From a virus, in IMG/VR virus record IMGVR_UViG_3300045974_000549, positions 1-64,000 of that record: a stretch of DNA of 64,000 bases. One strand, written 5' to 3'. The translations under genes and the position numbers were made by a program. How positions within the stretch are numbered: position 1 is the stretch's first letter; each line of letters begins with the position of its first letter. The notes beneath the pieces are model-generated. The model was not told the origin of the DNA. It was given only the letters and a program-made list of their open reading frames with translations, and made no database searches. This document shows positions 18,619-25,991 of this stretch, piece after piece.

Positions 18619-19509
18619 ATGGCTAATTTATTTAATCACATGGCTCTTAGAAACTGGGTACCCGCCAAGGGAGGCCCAGTCATATGGCCATTCGGACTAG
18701 CTGGTAGTTTAACAATTACCAACGGGCAGACGGTAACGCTTTCTGCCAATCAAGTAGTTGATTATCAAAACTTGACTATTAATGCTGGTGGAGTTCTCAA
18801 TATCACTGGTGGTTGGGGTATTATTGGTGTTGCCGGAAATTTAATTAATAACGGAACAATCCAAAATATCAACAACAATTATTACGGTCAAACCCTTACT
18901 GCCACTACACCTCTTGGACTTGGTTTATCATATACAATTGGATCACCTGCTGGTGGTTCGGGTGGTATAGCCGGACATAACTATGGTACTGCACCTACTG
19001 GCCAATCTGCAGGGAATGGCGGTTGGGGTGGTCAATCATGGAACTACTATAGTTCTACTCTACCCATGTATGGTGCCGCTCCAGGTGGTGCTCGTGGACT
19101 TACTGGTGGTGGTATTTATATAAGATGTAAAGGGACAATTTCAGGAAATGGTCACTTCTACGCTTATGGTAATGGTGGAGCTGGCGGTACTGTAGGACAA
19201 TATGGAGACTCATACGATTATGTAACTACTACATACAACTCATGTTCAGACCCAACTCAACATCACTCCACAAGGAGTAATGATGGTTCTGGATCAGGCG
19301 GAGGTGGTGCTGGTGGTCCTGGTGGATATGTTTATATCCAAGTGGCCACTGGTGGTATGGCTTCATGGACAGGCACTACAATAGTAACTGGTGGTGGTGG
19401 TGGAGCTGGTGGAGCTGCTAGTGGAGCATGGTTTGGTGGTTATTCTGGTGCTGCAGGAGCCAACGGTGGTGGTGGAGCTGGCGGTACATATACACTTTCT
19501 TACTTTTAA
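18619..19509 (+). CDS. Polyglycine-rich tail-tip adhesin
   Basis: A 296-residue protein with a beta-helix-like start (repeated GxLxINGGxLNI pattern, about residues 35-90) and then many glycine blocks such as GGSGGIAG, GGGGAGGPGG and GGGGGAGGAASG. Glycine blocks separated by aromatic-containing loops are the hallmark of gp38-type adhesins of T-even and S16-like phages, where stacked polyglycine helices hold variable receptor-binding loops. The protein is therefore a good candidate for the receptor-binding tip. The comparison is by architecture, since no unique sequence motif exists. It follows the long fibre gene, as gp38 follows gp37. Confidence 0.65.
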   Translation: MANLFNHMALRNWVPAKGGPVIWPFGLAGSLTITNGQTVTLSANQVVDYQNLTINAGGVLNITGGWGIIGVAGNLINNGTIQNINNNYYGQTLTATTPLGLGLSYTIGSPAGGSGGIAGHNYGTAPTGQSAGNGGWGGQSWNYYSSTLPMYGAAPGGARGLTGGGIYIRCKGTISGNGHFYAYGNGGAGGTVGQYGDSYDYVTTTYNSCSDPTQHHSTRSNDGSGSGGGGAGGPGGYVYIQVATGGMASWTGTTIVTGGGGGAGGAASGAWFGGYSGAAGANGGGGAGGTYTLSYF

Positions 19510-19525
19510 TTTTTAGGGGATAAAT

Positions 19526-20389
19526 ATGAGCAAACTGTTAATAATGAATAATAAAGTGGTAACTACTGTAAAAGAAGACAAAACTAAACAGTTTTCTTAT
19601 ACTGGGTATTTATCTGAATATGATGTACAAACAGGAGTATTTACTGATAAATTAGCTCTTACCGATAGAGTAGCGTTTGGTGCGTGTTTTACTGGTGGTA
19701 AGCTTTATATAGGTAAAAACCAAGGAATAGAAGTTTACAACAGTTCTTATTCCTTGGTTGAGTCATTAGTCATACCACCAGAAATTCAAGCAAGAAATTT
19801 GCATCAAATGGTTGAACATAATGGTAAAATCTATATTACAAATACCCCTTATGACTCAATTATAATTCTTGATTTAGCTACTAAAACTTTTACCGAGTTT
19901 AAAGTAACAAATTCAGGTTCTAATACCAAAAATGTAAACTCTATCTATTTTAAAGATGATTTAATGTATATAATGTGCCACAATAAGGGTCCTTCTGAAA
20001 TAAGGGTTTATAACTCTTCCATGCAATTACAAAATACAATTGCAAATACTGGTGTGATGTCACACAATATTTGGGAGATGAATGGTGATATGTGGTATTG
20101 TAATTCAATGGAACAAAAAATTCAATCGGTTGGTGGGTTATATAAGGTAATAGACATGCCAACTCTAATCCGTGGACAATCAATTGCAGATGGAAAACTA
20201 ATCCTTGGTAATACTACACTAAGGAATAACATACTTTTTCCGTTTAAATTTAGTACACAAGATGGATATGTAGAATTTGTTGGTCTTAGTATTCTTGATG
20301 CAAGCACATTAGAGGTAATTTCTTCTATGCCTATTGCTGATAGAACTGGAGTTACCGAAATTGTTAATATACCAAGTGGTTGGAATTAA
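19526..20389 (+). CDS. Probable beta-propeller protein, paralogue 1
   Basis: A 287-residue protein made of repeated short beta units, each with a pattern like GKLYIGKNQGIEVYNSS or GKIYITNTPYDSIIILDL, as in beta-propellers. Recognisable stretches are HQMVEHNGKIYITNT, IYFKDDLMYIMCHNKGPS and MSHNIWEMNGDMWYCNS. It has no signal peptide. It is about 50 percent alike by eye to the following gene. No catalytic motif is seen. Its position within the fibre cluster suggests either a virion part that binds sugar or an enzyme modifying a cell-surface or virion component. Confidence 0.55.
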   Translation: MSKLLIMNNKVVTTVKEDKTKQFSYTGYLSEYDVQTGVFTDKLALTDRVAFGACFTGGKLYIGKNQGIEVYNSSYSLVESLVIPPEIQARNLHQMVEHNGKIYITNTPYDSIIILDLATKTFTEFKVTNSGSNTKNVNSIYFKDDLMYIMCHNKGPSEIRVYNSSMQLQNTIANTGVMSHNIWEMNGDMWYCNSMEQKIQSVGGLYKVIDMPTLIRGQSIADGKLILGNTTLRNNILFPFKFSTQDGYVEFVGLSILDASTLEVISSMPIADRTGVTEIVNIPSGWN

Positions 20390-21249
20390 TGAATAGAGTC
20401 CTGATATCTAATAATACTCATGGTGTTGGTAAAGACAGTGGTAAACTTAATGGGTTTCTTACTGAATTTAATTTAGACACTATGACTTTAACTGATAAGT
20501 TAAATATTCCACACCCAAATGTGGCTTTTGGTATTTGTTTTTATAAAGATTTATTATATGTTGGTGTATACAAAGGATTAAACATATACAATAATAAATA
20601 TGAACTTGTACGCAGTGTTACTACTGAAGATTTTGTAATTGATGGTGTTCATCAAATGGTTGAACACCAAGACAAAATCTATATGGCTAATACAGCTAAA
20701 GATTCAATAGCTATATTTGATATAAAAACCGAATCATTCAGCGAATTCAAAATAACCGAAGAAAGTAAAGATACTAAACATGTTAATTCCATATATTTTG
20801 AAGACGACTTAATGTATGTAATGTGTCATAACAAGGCACCATCAGATATTTTTGTCTATAAAAACTTCAAATTTGAAAAAGCTTTTCACAGAACTGGTGT
20901 CATGTCGCATAATATATGGAAAATGAATGGTGACTTATGGTATAATAATTCTGTTGAACAAAAAATTCAATCAGTATCAGGAAAACGTATTGATTTTAAT
21001 ATTGATAATGGATACGTTTCATTTTTGAGGGGACAAACGATTATTAACAACAAACTATTAATAGGATTATCATTTCATAGATATAACCCTTTAGTTATAC
21101 CACGTAATAGATTTAGCACAATGGCCGATGAATTGGAAAAATCTATTGGTGGAGTTTGTGTAATGGACTTAGACTCTTTGAAAATAGAAAATGTTGTACA
21201 TGGTAGAAATACCGCTGAAATTATAAACATACCAGATAATTGGTCATAA
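20380..21249 (+). CDS. Probable beta-propeller protein, paralogue 2
   Basis: A 289-residue paralogue of the preceding gene with the same repeated units (HQMVEHQDKIYMANT, IYFEDDLMYVMCHNKAPS, MSHNIWKMNGDLWYNNS). The ten-base overlap of the start with the upstream stop, and retention of the same landmarks, indicate tandem duplication followed by divergence. The codon at 20380 lacks a strong binding site, so a start a few codons downstream (ATG at 20389) is possible. The function is unknown. Confidence 0.55.
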   Translation: MELMNRVLISNNTHGVGKDSGKLNGFLTEFNLDTMTLTDKLNIPHPNVAFGICFYKDLLYVGVYKGLNIYNNKYELVRSVTTEDFVIDGVHQMVEHQDKIYMANTAKDSIAIFDIKTESFSEFKITEESKDTKHVNSIYFEDDLMYVMCHNKAPSDIFVYKNFKFEKAFHRTGVMSHNIWKMNGDLWYNNSVEQKIQSVSGKRIDFNIDNGYVSFLRGQTIINNKLLIGLSFHRYNPLVIPRNRFSTMADELEKSIGGVCVMDLDSLKIENVVHGRNTAEIINIPDNWS

Positions 21250-21262
21250 GGAGAATATTAAC

Positions 21263-21667
21263 ATGAAAGTAGCATTATTTATTGGAAGATGGCAACCTCT
21301 TCACAAAGGTCACGAATGGTTGTTTGAACAAAAATTGTCAAAAGGAATCCCAATCATGATCATGATTAGGGACGTACAGCCTGACGAGAACAACCCATTA
21401 ACGGTAAACCAAGTGTACACATTAATTAAAAAAAGATACGCAAATACTCCAAACGTTAGTGTATGTGTGTTTTTTGATATTGAATCTGTTAACTATGGTC
21501 GCGGAGTTGGATACGAAGTGAATGAGTTTGTACCTCCTTCTGATGTAGCTAACATTTCAGCTACACAAATTAGAACGGCAATTGCTGCTGGTGATCAATC
21601 ATGGAAAAATAGCGTAGATCCTTCTATTCAAGAAGATCTTGCTAAATTGTTGGTACCCACTCCATGA
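21263..21667 (+). CDS. Nucleotidyltransferase of the HxGH family (NMN adenylyltransferase/cytidylyltransferase-like)
   Basis: A 134-residue protein with GRWQPLHKGH at residues 8-17, containing the HxGH nucleotide-binding signature, and ISATQIRTAI near the end, the ISxTxxR motif of the superfamily. The family transfers AMP or CMP from ATP or CTP to a phosphate-bearing acceptor. The protein is shorter than archaeal-type NadM (about 170 residues), mainly in the centre. The stop overlaps the next gene (TGATAA region, ATG at 21664), so both are coupled. It may serve NAD synthesis or the activation of a small molecule used to decorate fibres. The acceptor cannot be read from the sequence. Confidence 0.7.
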   Translation: MKVALFIGRWQPLHKGHEWLFEQKLSKGIPIMIMIRDVQPDENNPLTVNQVYTLIKKRYANTPNVSVCVFFDIESVNYGRGVGYEVNEFVPPSDVANISATQIRTAIAAGDQSWKNSVDPSIQEDLAKLLVPTP

Positions 21668-22098
21668 TAATTTGGTTAACCGGACAACCAGGTAGTGGTA
21701 AATCCACAATTGCGAATTTGATGAGTCTTGAGGACAGTAATGTGTTCTGTATAGACGGAGACGAACTTCGCAAAGTGCTTGGAAATCCTGGTTACGGGGA
21801 AGATGGAAGAAGACAAAACATTAAGAATGCGCAAAATATAGCTCTTTTTGCGCAGTCTAAGGGTTTCTTGGTAGTTGTATCCTTGATTGCCCCTTATAGG
21901 GATTTAAGGGAAGAGTTTAAAAAAAGAGCTGAAGTATGTGAAGTATATTTGCATACCGAAGATGTGCGCGGTAGGGAAAATTTCTTTGTAAAAGAGTACG
22001 AACCGCCACTTGAAGATTTTCTTGACTTAGATACTGGTAAAATGTCCATCACAGAATGTGTGGACAAAATTAAAACTTTTGCAAACAAAGGGGATTAA
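21664..22098 (+). CDS. Adenylylsulfate (APS) kinase-like P-loop kinase
   Basis: A 144-residue protein. GQPGSGKST (residues 7-15) is the Walker A loop, IDGDELRKVLG matches the DGDxxR substrate motif of CysC, and YEPPLEDFLDLDTG corresponds to the YExPxxPxLxIDT motif near the CysC C-terminus. CysC phosphorylates APS to PAPS. It is short for the family (about 170-200 residues). Related kinases act on other nucleotide-linked substrates, for example in the phosphoramidate capsule pathway of Campylobacter, where a CysC-like kinase works with a nucleotidyltransferase. The same pairing here makes that alternative worth considering. Confidence 0.75.
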   Translation: MIIWLTGQPGSGKSTIANLMSLEDSNVFCIDGDELRKVLGNPGYGEDGRRQNIKNAQNIALFAQSKGFLVVVSLIAPYRDLREEFKKRAEVCEVYLHTEDVRGRENFFVKEYEPPLEDFLDLDTGKMSITECVDKIKTFANKGD

Positions 22099-22100
22099 TA

Positions 22101-22478
22101 ATGGCATCTACTACAACATCATATGGATATAAAATACCATCAAACTTAGACACTGGGGTTACTGTTTTCCCAGACTTAACATTTAATATTAACAGACAAA
22201 ACTCACATAAACATGATGGGGCAGATTCTGCACCTCTTGATCCTTCAGCATTAGTACCTGTTACCCAATCAATATCTAATTCTAACTGGGTAGCTAGTGG
22301 ATCAGGTTATACTCAAAACGTAGTTATGCCTTCTGGTATTACTTTTGACAACTGCATGAAAGAGTTTCATTTACCTGACGGAAGTATATTCTACCCATCA
22401 ATCGTTAAAACTGGTGCTGCAGCTTATGACATCTTCATTAACGATAGTACACTTACTGTAACCGCATTTTACAAATAA
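22101..22478 (+). CDS. Small fibre-cluster protein of unknown function
   Basis: A 125-residue protein with no motif I recognise. The segment NSHKHDGADSAPLDPSAL resembles the short His-containing stretch often found near the end of phage fibre and collar proteins. The remainder is beta-rich. It is probably a virion protein, as judged from position. Confidence 0.5.
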   Translation: MASTTTSYGYKIPSNLDTGVTVFPDLTFNINRQNSHKHDGADSAPLDPSALVPVTQSISNSNWVASGSGYTQNVVMPSGITFDNCMKEFHLPDGSIFYPSIVKTGAAAYDIFINDSTLTVTAFYK

Positions 22479-22490
22479 TTAGGGGGTCAC

Positions 22491-22925
22491 ATGTCAATTA
22501 CATGGGGAGACCCCGCTTTTGTGTGGGGTGATTCAAACTTTGAGTGGTCACTAGCCGAATTGGTTACTGTAGCCAATATTTTGCCAAGATCAGACGGTAC
22601 ACAAACTGTTGGAATGACTTGCAATATTGACCTAAGTATGCTTATTCCGGCAGTGGTAAACACCTATTTTGGTGATAAATCAAACATCCAAAGAGCAGCT
22701 TACACTTACAAACATGCGTTTTCTGATGCTACTAGAACCGCAATGTTTGAAAACGATGGTAGTAACAACTTCATTCAAAAGAATGAAGTTACGTTTTACC
22801 TAACTTCTCATACTGGGGATTGGGCTTTACAAAGCATAATTCTTACAGACTGGGATGGACAAGATAGACTTCTTACTGGAGTTGATCTTCCAGCGGGAGT
22901 AGCCGCATTGGTGTTATACGCGTGA
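22491..22925 (+). CDS. Small virion protein, paralogue of 16098-16472
   Basis: A 144-residue protein. Its second half is related to the 16098-16472 protein (see TAMFENDGSNNF and SHTGDWALQSIILTDWDG). The N-terminus, WGDPAFVWGDSNFEWS, is tryptophan-rich and unique. The stop overlaps the GTG start of the following gene (GTGA). A fibre-associated role is likely. Confidence 0.5.
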   Translation: MSITWGDPAFVWGDSNFEWSLAELVTVANILPRSDGTQTVGMTCNIDLSMLIPAVVNTYFGDKSNIQRAAYTYKHAFSDATRTAMFENDGSNNFIQKNEVTFYLTSHTGDWALQSIILTDWDGQDRLLTGVDLPAGVAALVLYA

Positions 22926-23497
22926 ATCTTGTTACTGAATTTTTCAAAGAATTTTCTTCATGGATTGCTGCAGGAGCCACAGGTTTATGCCTGTGGTTCA
23001 TTATTAGATTTATTGACAAAAATGATAAATTTGAAGAAAAACAAGAAACATTCAAAACTACTGTTAAAAAAGATATAGACGACGTATCAAAATCTTTTAA
23101 AGATTCACTAGAAATAGTGGAAAGACTAGCAAAGTCGATTAAAGATGATTCTGCATCAATTAAACTAACTAATCTAGACTTTCAGTCAAAAATTGCAAAT
23201 GAACTTCTTAATATTAAAAGAGAAATGTTAGTTATAAACAGCAGCATGGACACTACTACTGCTAAGGCTAACCATATAAGTGAACAATTCTCTAAAACCG
23301 CTGCGAACGTAGAACAGTTACATATACACTTAGGGAAATTGCAAGAGATATTGTCTGCTCATCACAAGTCACTTTCTGCTGGTGCTCAAGCTTTTCAGCA
23401 CACCAGGCAAGAAATTGACCACATTAAATCTACAGTGACGAGGCTTAATGATAATATGATTCTTATTCACAGTGAAAAAGAGAAAAAGAAACAATAA
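22922..23497 (+). CDS. Membrane-anchored coiled-coil protein at the start of the lysis cassette
   Basis: A 191-residue protein. One membrane segment is at about residues 12-30 (SWIAAGATGLCLWFIIRFI), followed by a long charged coiled coil. No cleavable signal is seen. One membrane helix with a long coiled coil resembles some spanin or lysis-accessory proteins, but no specific motif supports this. The start is GTG, overlapping the preceding stop. Confidence 0.5.
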   Translation: MNLVTEFFKEFSSWIAAGATGLCLWFIIRFIDKNDKFEEKQETFKTTVKKDIDDVSKSFKDSLEIVERLAKSIKDDSASIKLTNLDFQSKIANELLNIKREMLVINSSMDTTTAKANHISEQFSKTAANVEQLHIHLGKLQEILSAHHKSLSAGAQAFQHTRQEIDHIKSTVTRLNDNMILIHSEKEKKKQ

Positions 23498-23530
23498 CCG
23501 TGACTGTGAAAACAGCACAAAGGAGAAAAT

Positions 23531-23983
23531 ATGAAGAAACTATTTATCGTGTTCATTATGGCGGCAGCAATGCCAATGCTAGCAATGAGCCAAACCCCAG
23601 CAGCACCCGTAGCACCTGCGGCAGTAGCATCCGCTCCAGTGGCGGTAGTATCTCCTGCACCAGTAGTCCCTGCAGCTCCAGTGATTGCAGCACCACCAGC
23701 TGAAAAATCATCTTATGTACAATTTGTGGTGGACCAATTGGAAAAAATTCCTGCTGCTGGAAAAATATTATCTATCATTTTCCAAATTTTATCTATTCTA
23801 GCTGTTGGTCTTACTGCACTTGCCGCTTGTATGACTGCTGTTGGTGCCGGACTTGCACAAATTGGAAAAAGCATTCCAATATTTGCTGTAGCTTCCGGAT
23901 GGATTAACGGGCTTTTGCCATGGGTAAAATATTTGTCCATGTACAACGTTCAAAAGCAAGACGTTCCTCCAAAACAAGCTTAA
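23531..23983 (+). CDS. Secreted Ala/Pro-rich protein with two membrane helices, holin candidate
   Basis: A 150-residue protein. It begins with a typical signal peptide (basic MKK, hydrophobic core, AMS before Q), followed by an Ala/Pro/Val-rich linker (residues about 22-55) and two hydrophobic segments (about 76-110 and 117-140). The place between a membrane-anchored coiled-coil protein and the lipoprotein and endolysin genes makes a holin or other lysis-membrane protein plausible. AAAGGAG precedes the ATG. The role is not proved by any motif. Confidence 0.5.
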   Translation: MKKLFIVFIMAAAMPMLAMSQTPAAPVAPAAVASAPVAVVSPAPVVPAAPVIAAPPAEKSSYVQFVVDQLEKIPAAGKILSIIFQILSILAVGLTALAACMTAVGAGLAQIGKSIPIFAVASGWINGLLPWVKYLSMYNVQKQDVPPKQA

Positions 23984-23998
23984 ATTCTAAGGTGGGCT

Positions 23999-24943
23999 AT
24001 GAAAGCATTCCTATTAGTATCTTTGATTTTATTTCAAATAGGATGCGCGTCCAAATTACGCCCAGATGTGGTACCTTATGCGGTCCCGTCTGGGTATGAT
24101 TCAATCGAAATTTTGGGTTGTAATCAGTATTCTTATGGTACATCTATTTGCAATGTATCTCCTCTGGTACCTTTAAGTTCTCTTGATCTTAAAATAAAAA
24201 GTTACTACAATGGCAAAATAGTAGTAAACGGGTGTGGGATATCAGAAAACAGAAACTACATACAATCCGAAATGGTGCCTATAGCACTATCAGGTAATGT
24301 AAATGGTGATTGTGTACTTACTGTAACTATGTCACCAAGTCTTCCAAATCAAGAAAAAACCCCAATACTAGTGGGAAGCCTTCGTGGACATGTGTTTATC
24401 CACGTCCAAGACCCCGAATTTGAAAACGTAGTACAATTTAACCAAGTGCCGATGGGTATTAACAGCGGTATTAGATTTGATGTACCTGTTGGTGGGGAGT
24501 TATCTGGTATTCTGAAGATAATTGGGAGAGGCGACGGATGTTTAGTTAATGCCGAAATGAACATCACTGCTACTAACGGCTTTATATCAATACCACTAGA
24601 TACCATTCATTCAAGCACCAAACAAACCACTTGTGTATTCGAAGGTGTTCTTGATACTCCAAGCGATAAGTACATACTATTTTGGGTAATCAACTATTAC
24701 TCCAAAGACTTTATCGAACTTGCCAATCCATCAATCGAATGGAAATCCAAAGACAAATTATGTGTAATTGCTGATACTAGTGCATCTATAATTAGTGTGG
24801 ACGATAATTACAAAATATCTAACAACGCTTGTTTCAAAGTAGATAAAACCAAAGACTTTATCCTAAGAACTCTAACGGTCGGTGGAAGAACTAATATTGG
24901 TATCTGGGATGGTGGTTTTGGTATTTTCAGGTGGTATAAATGA
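23999..24943 (+). CDS. Lipoprotein of the lysis region
   Basis: A 314-residue protein with a short hydrophobic leader and Cys16 in the context FQIGCASK, fitting lipoprotein signal cleavage. The mature part is beta-rich with several cysteines (CNQYSYGTSIC, CGIS, GDC, CLVN) that may form disulfides. An outer-membrane lipoprotein in a lysis cassette could serve as an o-spanin-like partner, although it is far larger than usual spanins. The stop overlaps the next ATG (ATGA). Confidence 0.55.
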   Translation: MKAFLLVSLILFQIGCASKLRPDVVPYAVPSGYDSIEILGCNQYSYGTSICNVSPLVPLSSLDLKIKSYYNGKIVVNGCGISENRNYIQSEMVPIALSGNVNGDCVLTVTMSPSLPNQEKTPILVGSLRGHVFIHVQDPEFENVVQFNQVPMGINSGIRFDVPVGGELSGILKIIGRGDGCLVNAEMNITATNGFISIPLDTIHSSTKQTTCVFEGVLDTPSDKYILFWVINYYSKDFIELANPSIEWKSKDKLCVIADTSASIISVDDNYKISNNACFKVDKTKDFILRTLTVGGRTNIGIWDGGFGIFRWYK

Positions 24944-25695
24944 ATCAAGAGGACTTCGCAAAATTCATAGATGGTATTTTGACTGGTGACGTAAAATCTT
25001 CAGTGGTTAAAGTGGCAATCGTTATTATAGGGTCGTTGTCTTGGATTTTTTTTAAAAGGTGGCTCGGAAACCAAGATTCTAAAGATGCCAAAGCAAAATC
25101 TGAAGCTGATCAAATAAAAGATCAAGCACAAAACAAACAAGATGCAAGCACTATTCAGGGACAACTTGATTCGGTCAAACCTGAATTAGATAAAGCAAAG
25201 GAGACACATTCTATGGACTCCAAAATACCCAAACACGATAACTCAGGGGATTGCAAGCGATGTGATCTCATTTTTGATACCTTTCCGAGTTTTTACTTGC
25301 CACTACGGACGTGGTTTAAGCGTTTTCAAAGGTCAACGCCAGAAGTACATATCTCGTGCGCGGGAAGAGGCGAAAAAGCGCAAGAAGATGCGTTTGTCAA
25401 GAAATTATCAAGAGCACATTGGAAAGAGTCTGATCATAACTACAATGCAGCAGTAGACACTTTTGTAAACCGTCCAGGTGATATGAACCCATGTGAATGT
25501 GGTTGTAAGAAACTTAAACATGAGTGTATCTATCCTAAAGACTGGTACGAACATGTACTTGGACCTGAAATGACTAGAAACCCACAACTTGATTGGTTAG
25601 GAAGACCCCATTCACCTTTCCCAGAATTGCCACACGTAGGCACAACTGGATGGAAAGAGTTGGTAAAATCTGGAGAACTCAAGCTGGTTGAGTAA
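24940..25695 (+). CDS. Membrane-anchored M15-type peptidoglycan peptidase (endolysin)
   Basis: A 251-residue protein. A membrane segment is at residues 22-42 (VVKVAIVIIGSLSWIFF), then a polar linker, then an M15/VanY-like catalytic region. His166 and Asp173 in SDHNYNAAVDTF and His232 in LPHVGTTGW fit the zinc ligands of the SxHxxxxAxD...H pattern. The enzyme would cleave peptide bonds of peptidoglycan. Unusual are four cysteines inserted near the active site (residues 185-196, CECGCKKLKHEC) and another pair at 105-108 (CKRC), which might bind metal or form disulfides controlling activity. The N-terminal anchor resembles signal-arrest-release endolysins. Confidence 0.7.
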   Translation: MNQEDFAKFIDGILTGDVKSSVVKVAIVIIGSLSWIFFKRWLGNQDSKDAKAKSEADQIKDQAQNKQDASTIQGQLDSVKPELDKAKETHSMDSKIPKHDNSGDCKRCDLIFDTFPSFYLPLRTWFKRFQRSTPEVHISCAGRGEKAQEDAFVKKLSRAHWKESDHNYNAAVDTFVNRPGDMNPCECGCKKLKHECIYPKDWYEHVLGPEMTRNPQLDWLGRPHSPFPELPHVGTTGWKELVKSGELKLVE

Positions 25696-25858
25696 AATAT
25701 GCCCACTTTGTACGGCTTATATGGTAACTCACCCAAACTTAGTAGGTTGGGTGAAATGTTCATGTGGTTATGCAAAATTGGAAAACAAGATTCTTACTCA
25801 CGAAGAAATTCAAGAATTAAGGAAAAAACACCTTATCAAAAAAAGTGATGGGGAGTGA
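25688..25858 (+). CDS. Small zinc-ribbon protein with a TTG start
   Basis: A 56-residue frame overlooked because of its length. Translation from TTG at 25688 gives CPLCTAYM near the start and CSCGYAKL about 20 residues later, so two cysteine pairs form a convincing zinc ribbon, followed by a charged helix (HEEIQELRKKHL). GGAG lies 12 bases upstream. The start overlaps the stop of the endolysin gene. A shorter version from ATG 25721 would lose the first cysteine pair. The role is unknown. Confidence 0.55.
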   Translation: MSKICPLCTAYMVTHPNLVGWVKCSCGYAKLENKILTHEEIQELRKKHLIKKSDGE

Positions 25859-25946
25859 TCAACTCCTTTAGGCTACCATCATCGCCTACCCTACCGTAAT
25901 CACCGCAAAAAATAAACCCCAAAATCGTAAGCAGTGTCAATATTAA

Positions 25947-25984
25947 ACCAAGCCTTGTATGAGTTTTTATACTTGGGGCTTGGT
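25947..25984 (-). terminator. Terminator hairpin between convergent blocks
   Basis: ACCAAGCC (25947-25954) pairs perfectly with GGCTTGGT (25977-25984), with an inner GTAT/ATAC stem. Read on the minus strand it follows the reductase stop by seven bases and is succeeded by TTTAATATT, which fits termination of the minus-strand operon. It may also stop plus-strand late transcripts. Confidence 0.65.
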
Positions 25985-25991
25985 ATGGTTA

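Noticed and set aside
23500-23703. Ser/Asn-rich frame in the plus strand
   Set aside because: It is a shifted reading of the signal-peptide protein at 23531-23983, which has a good site and a signal peptide.
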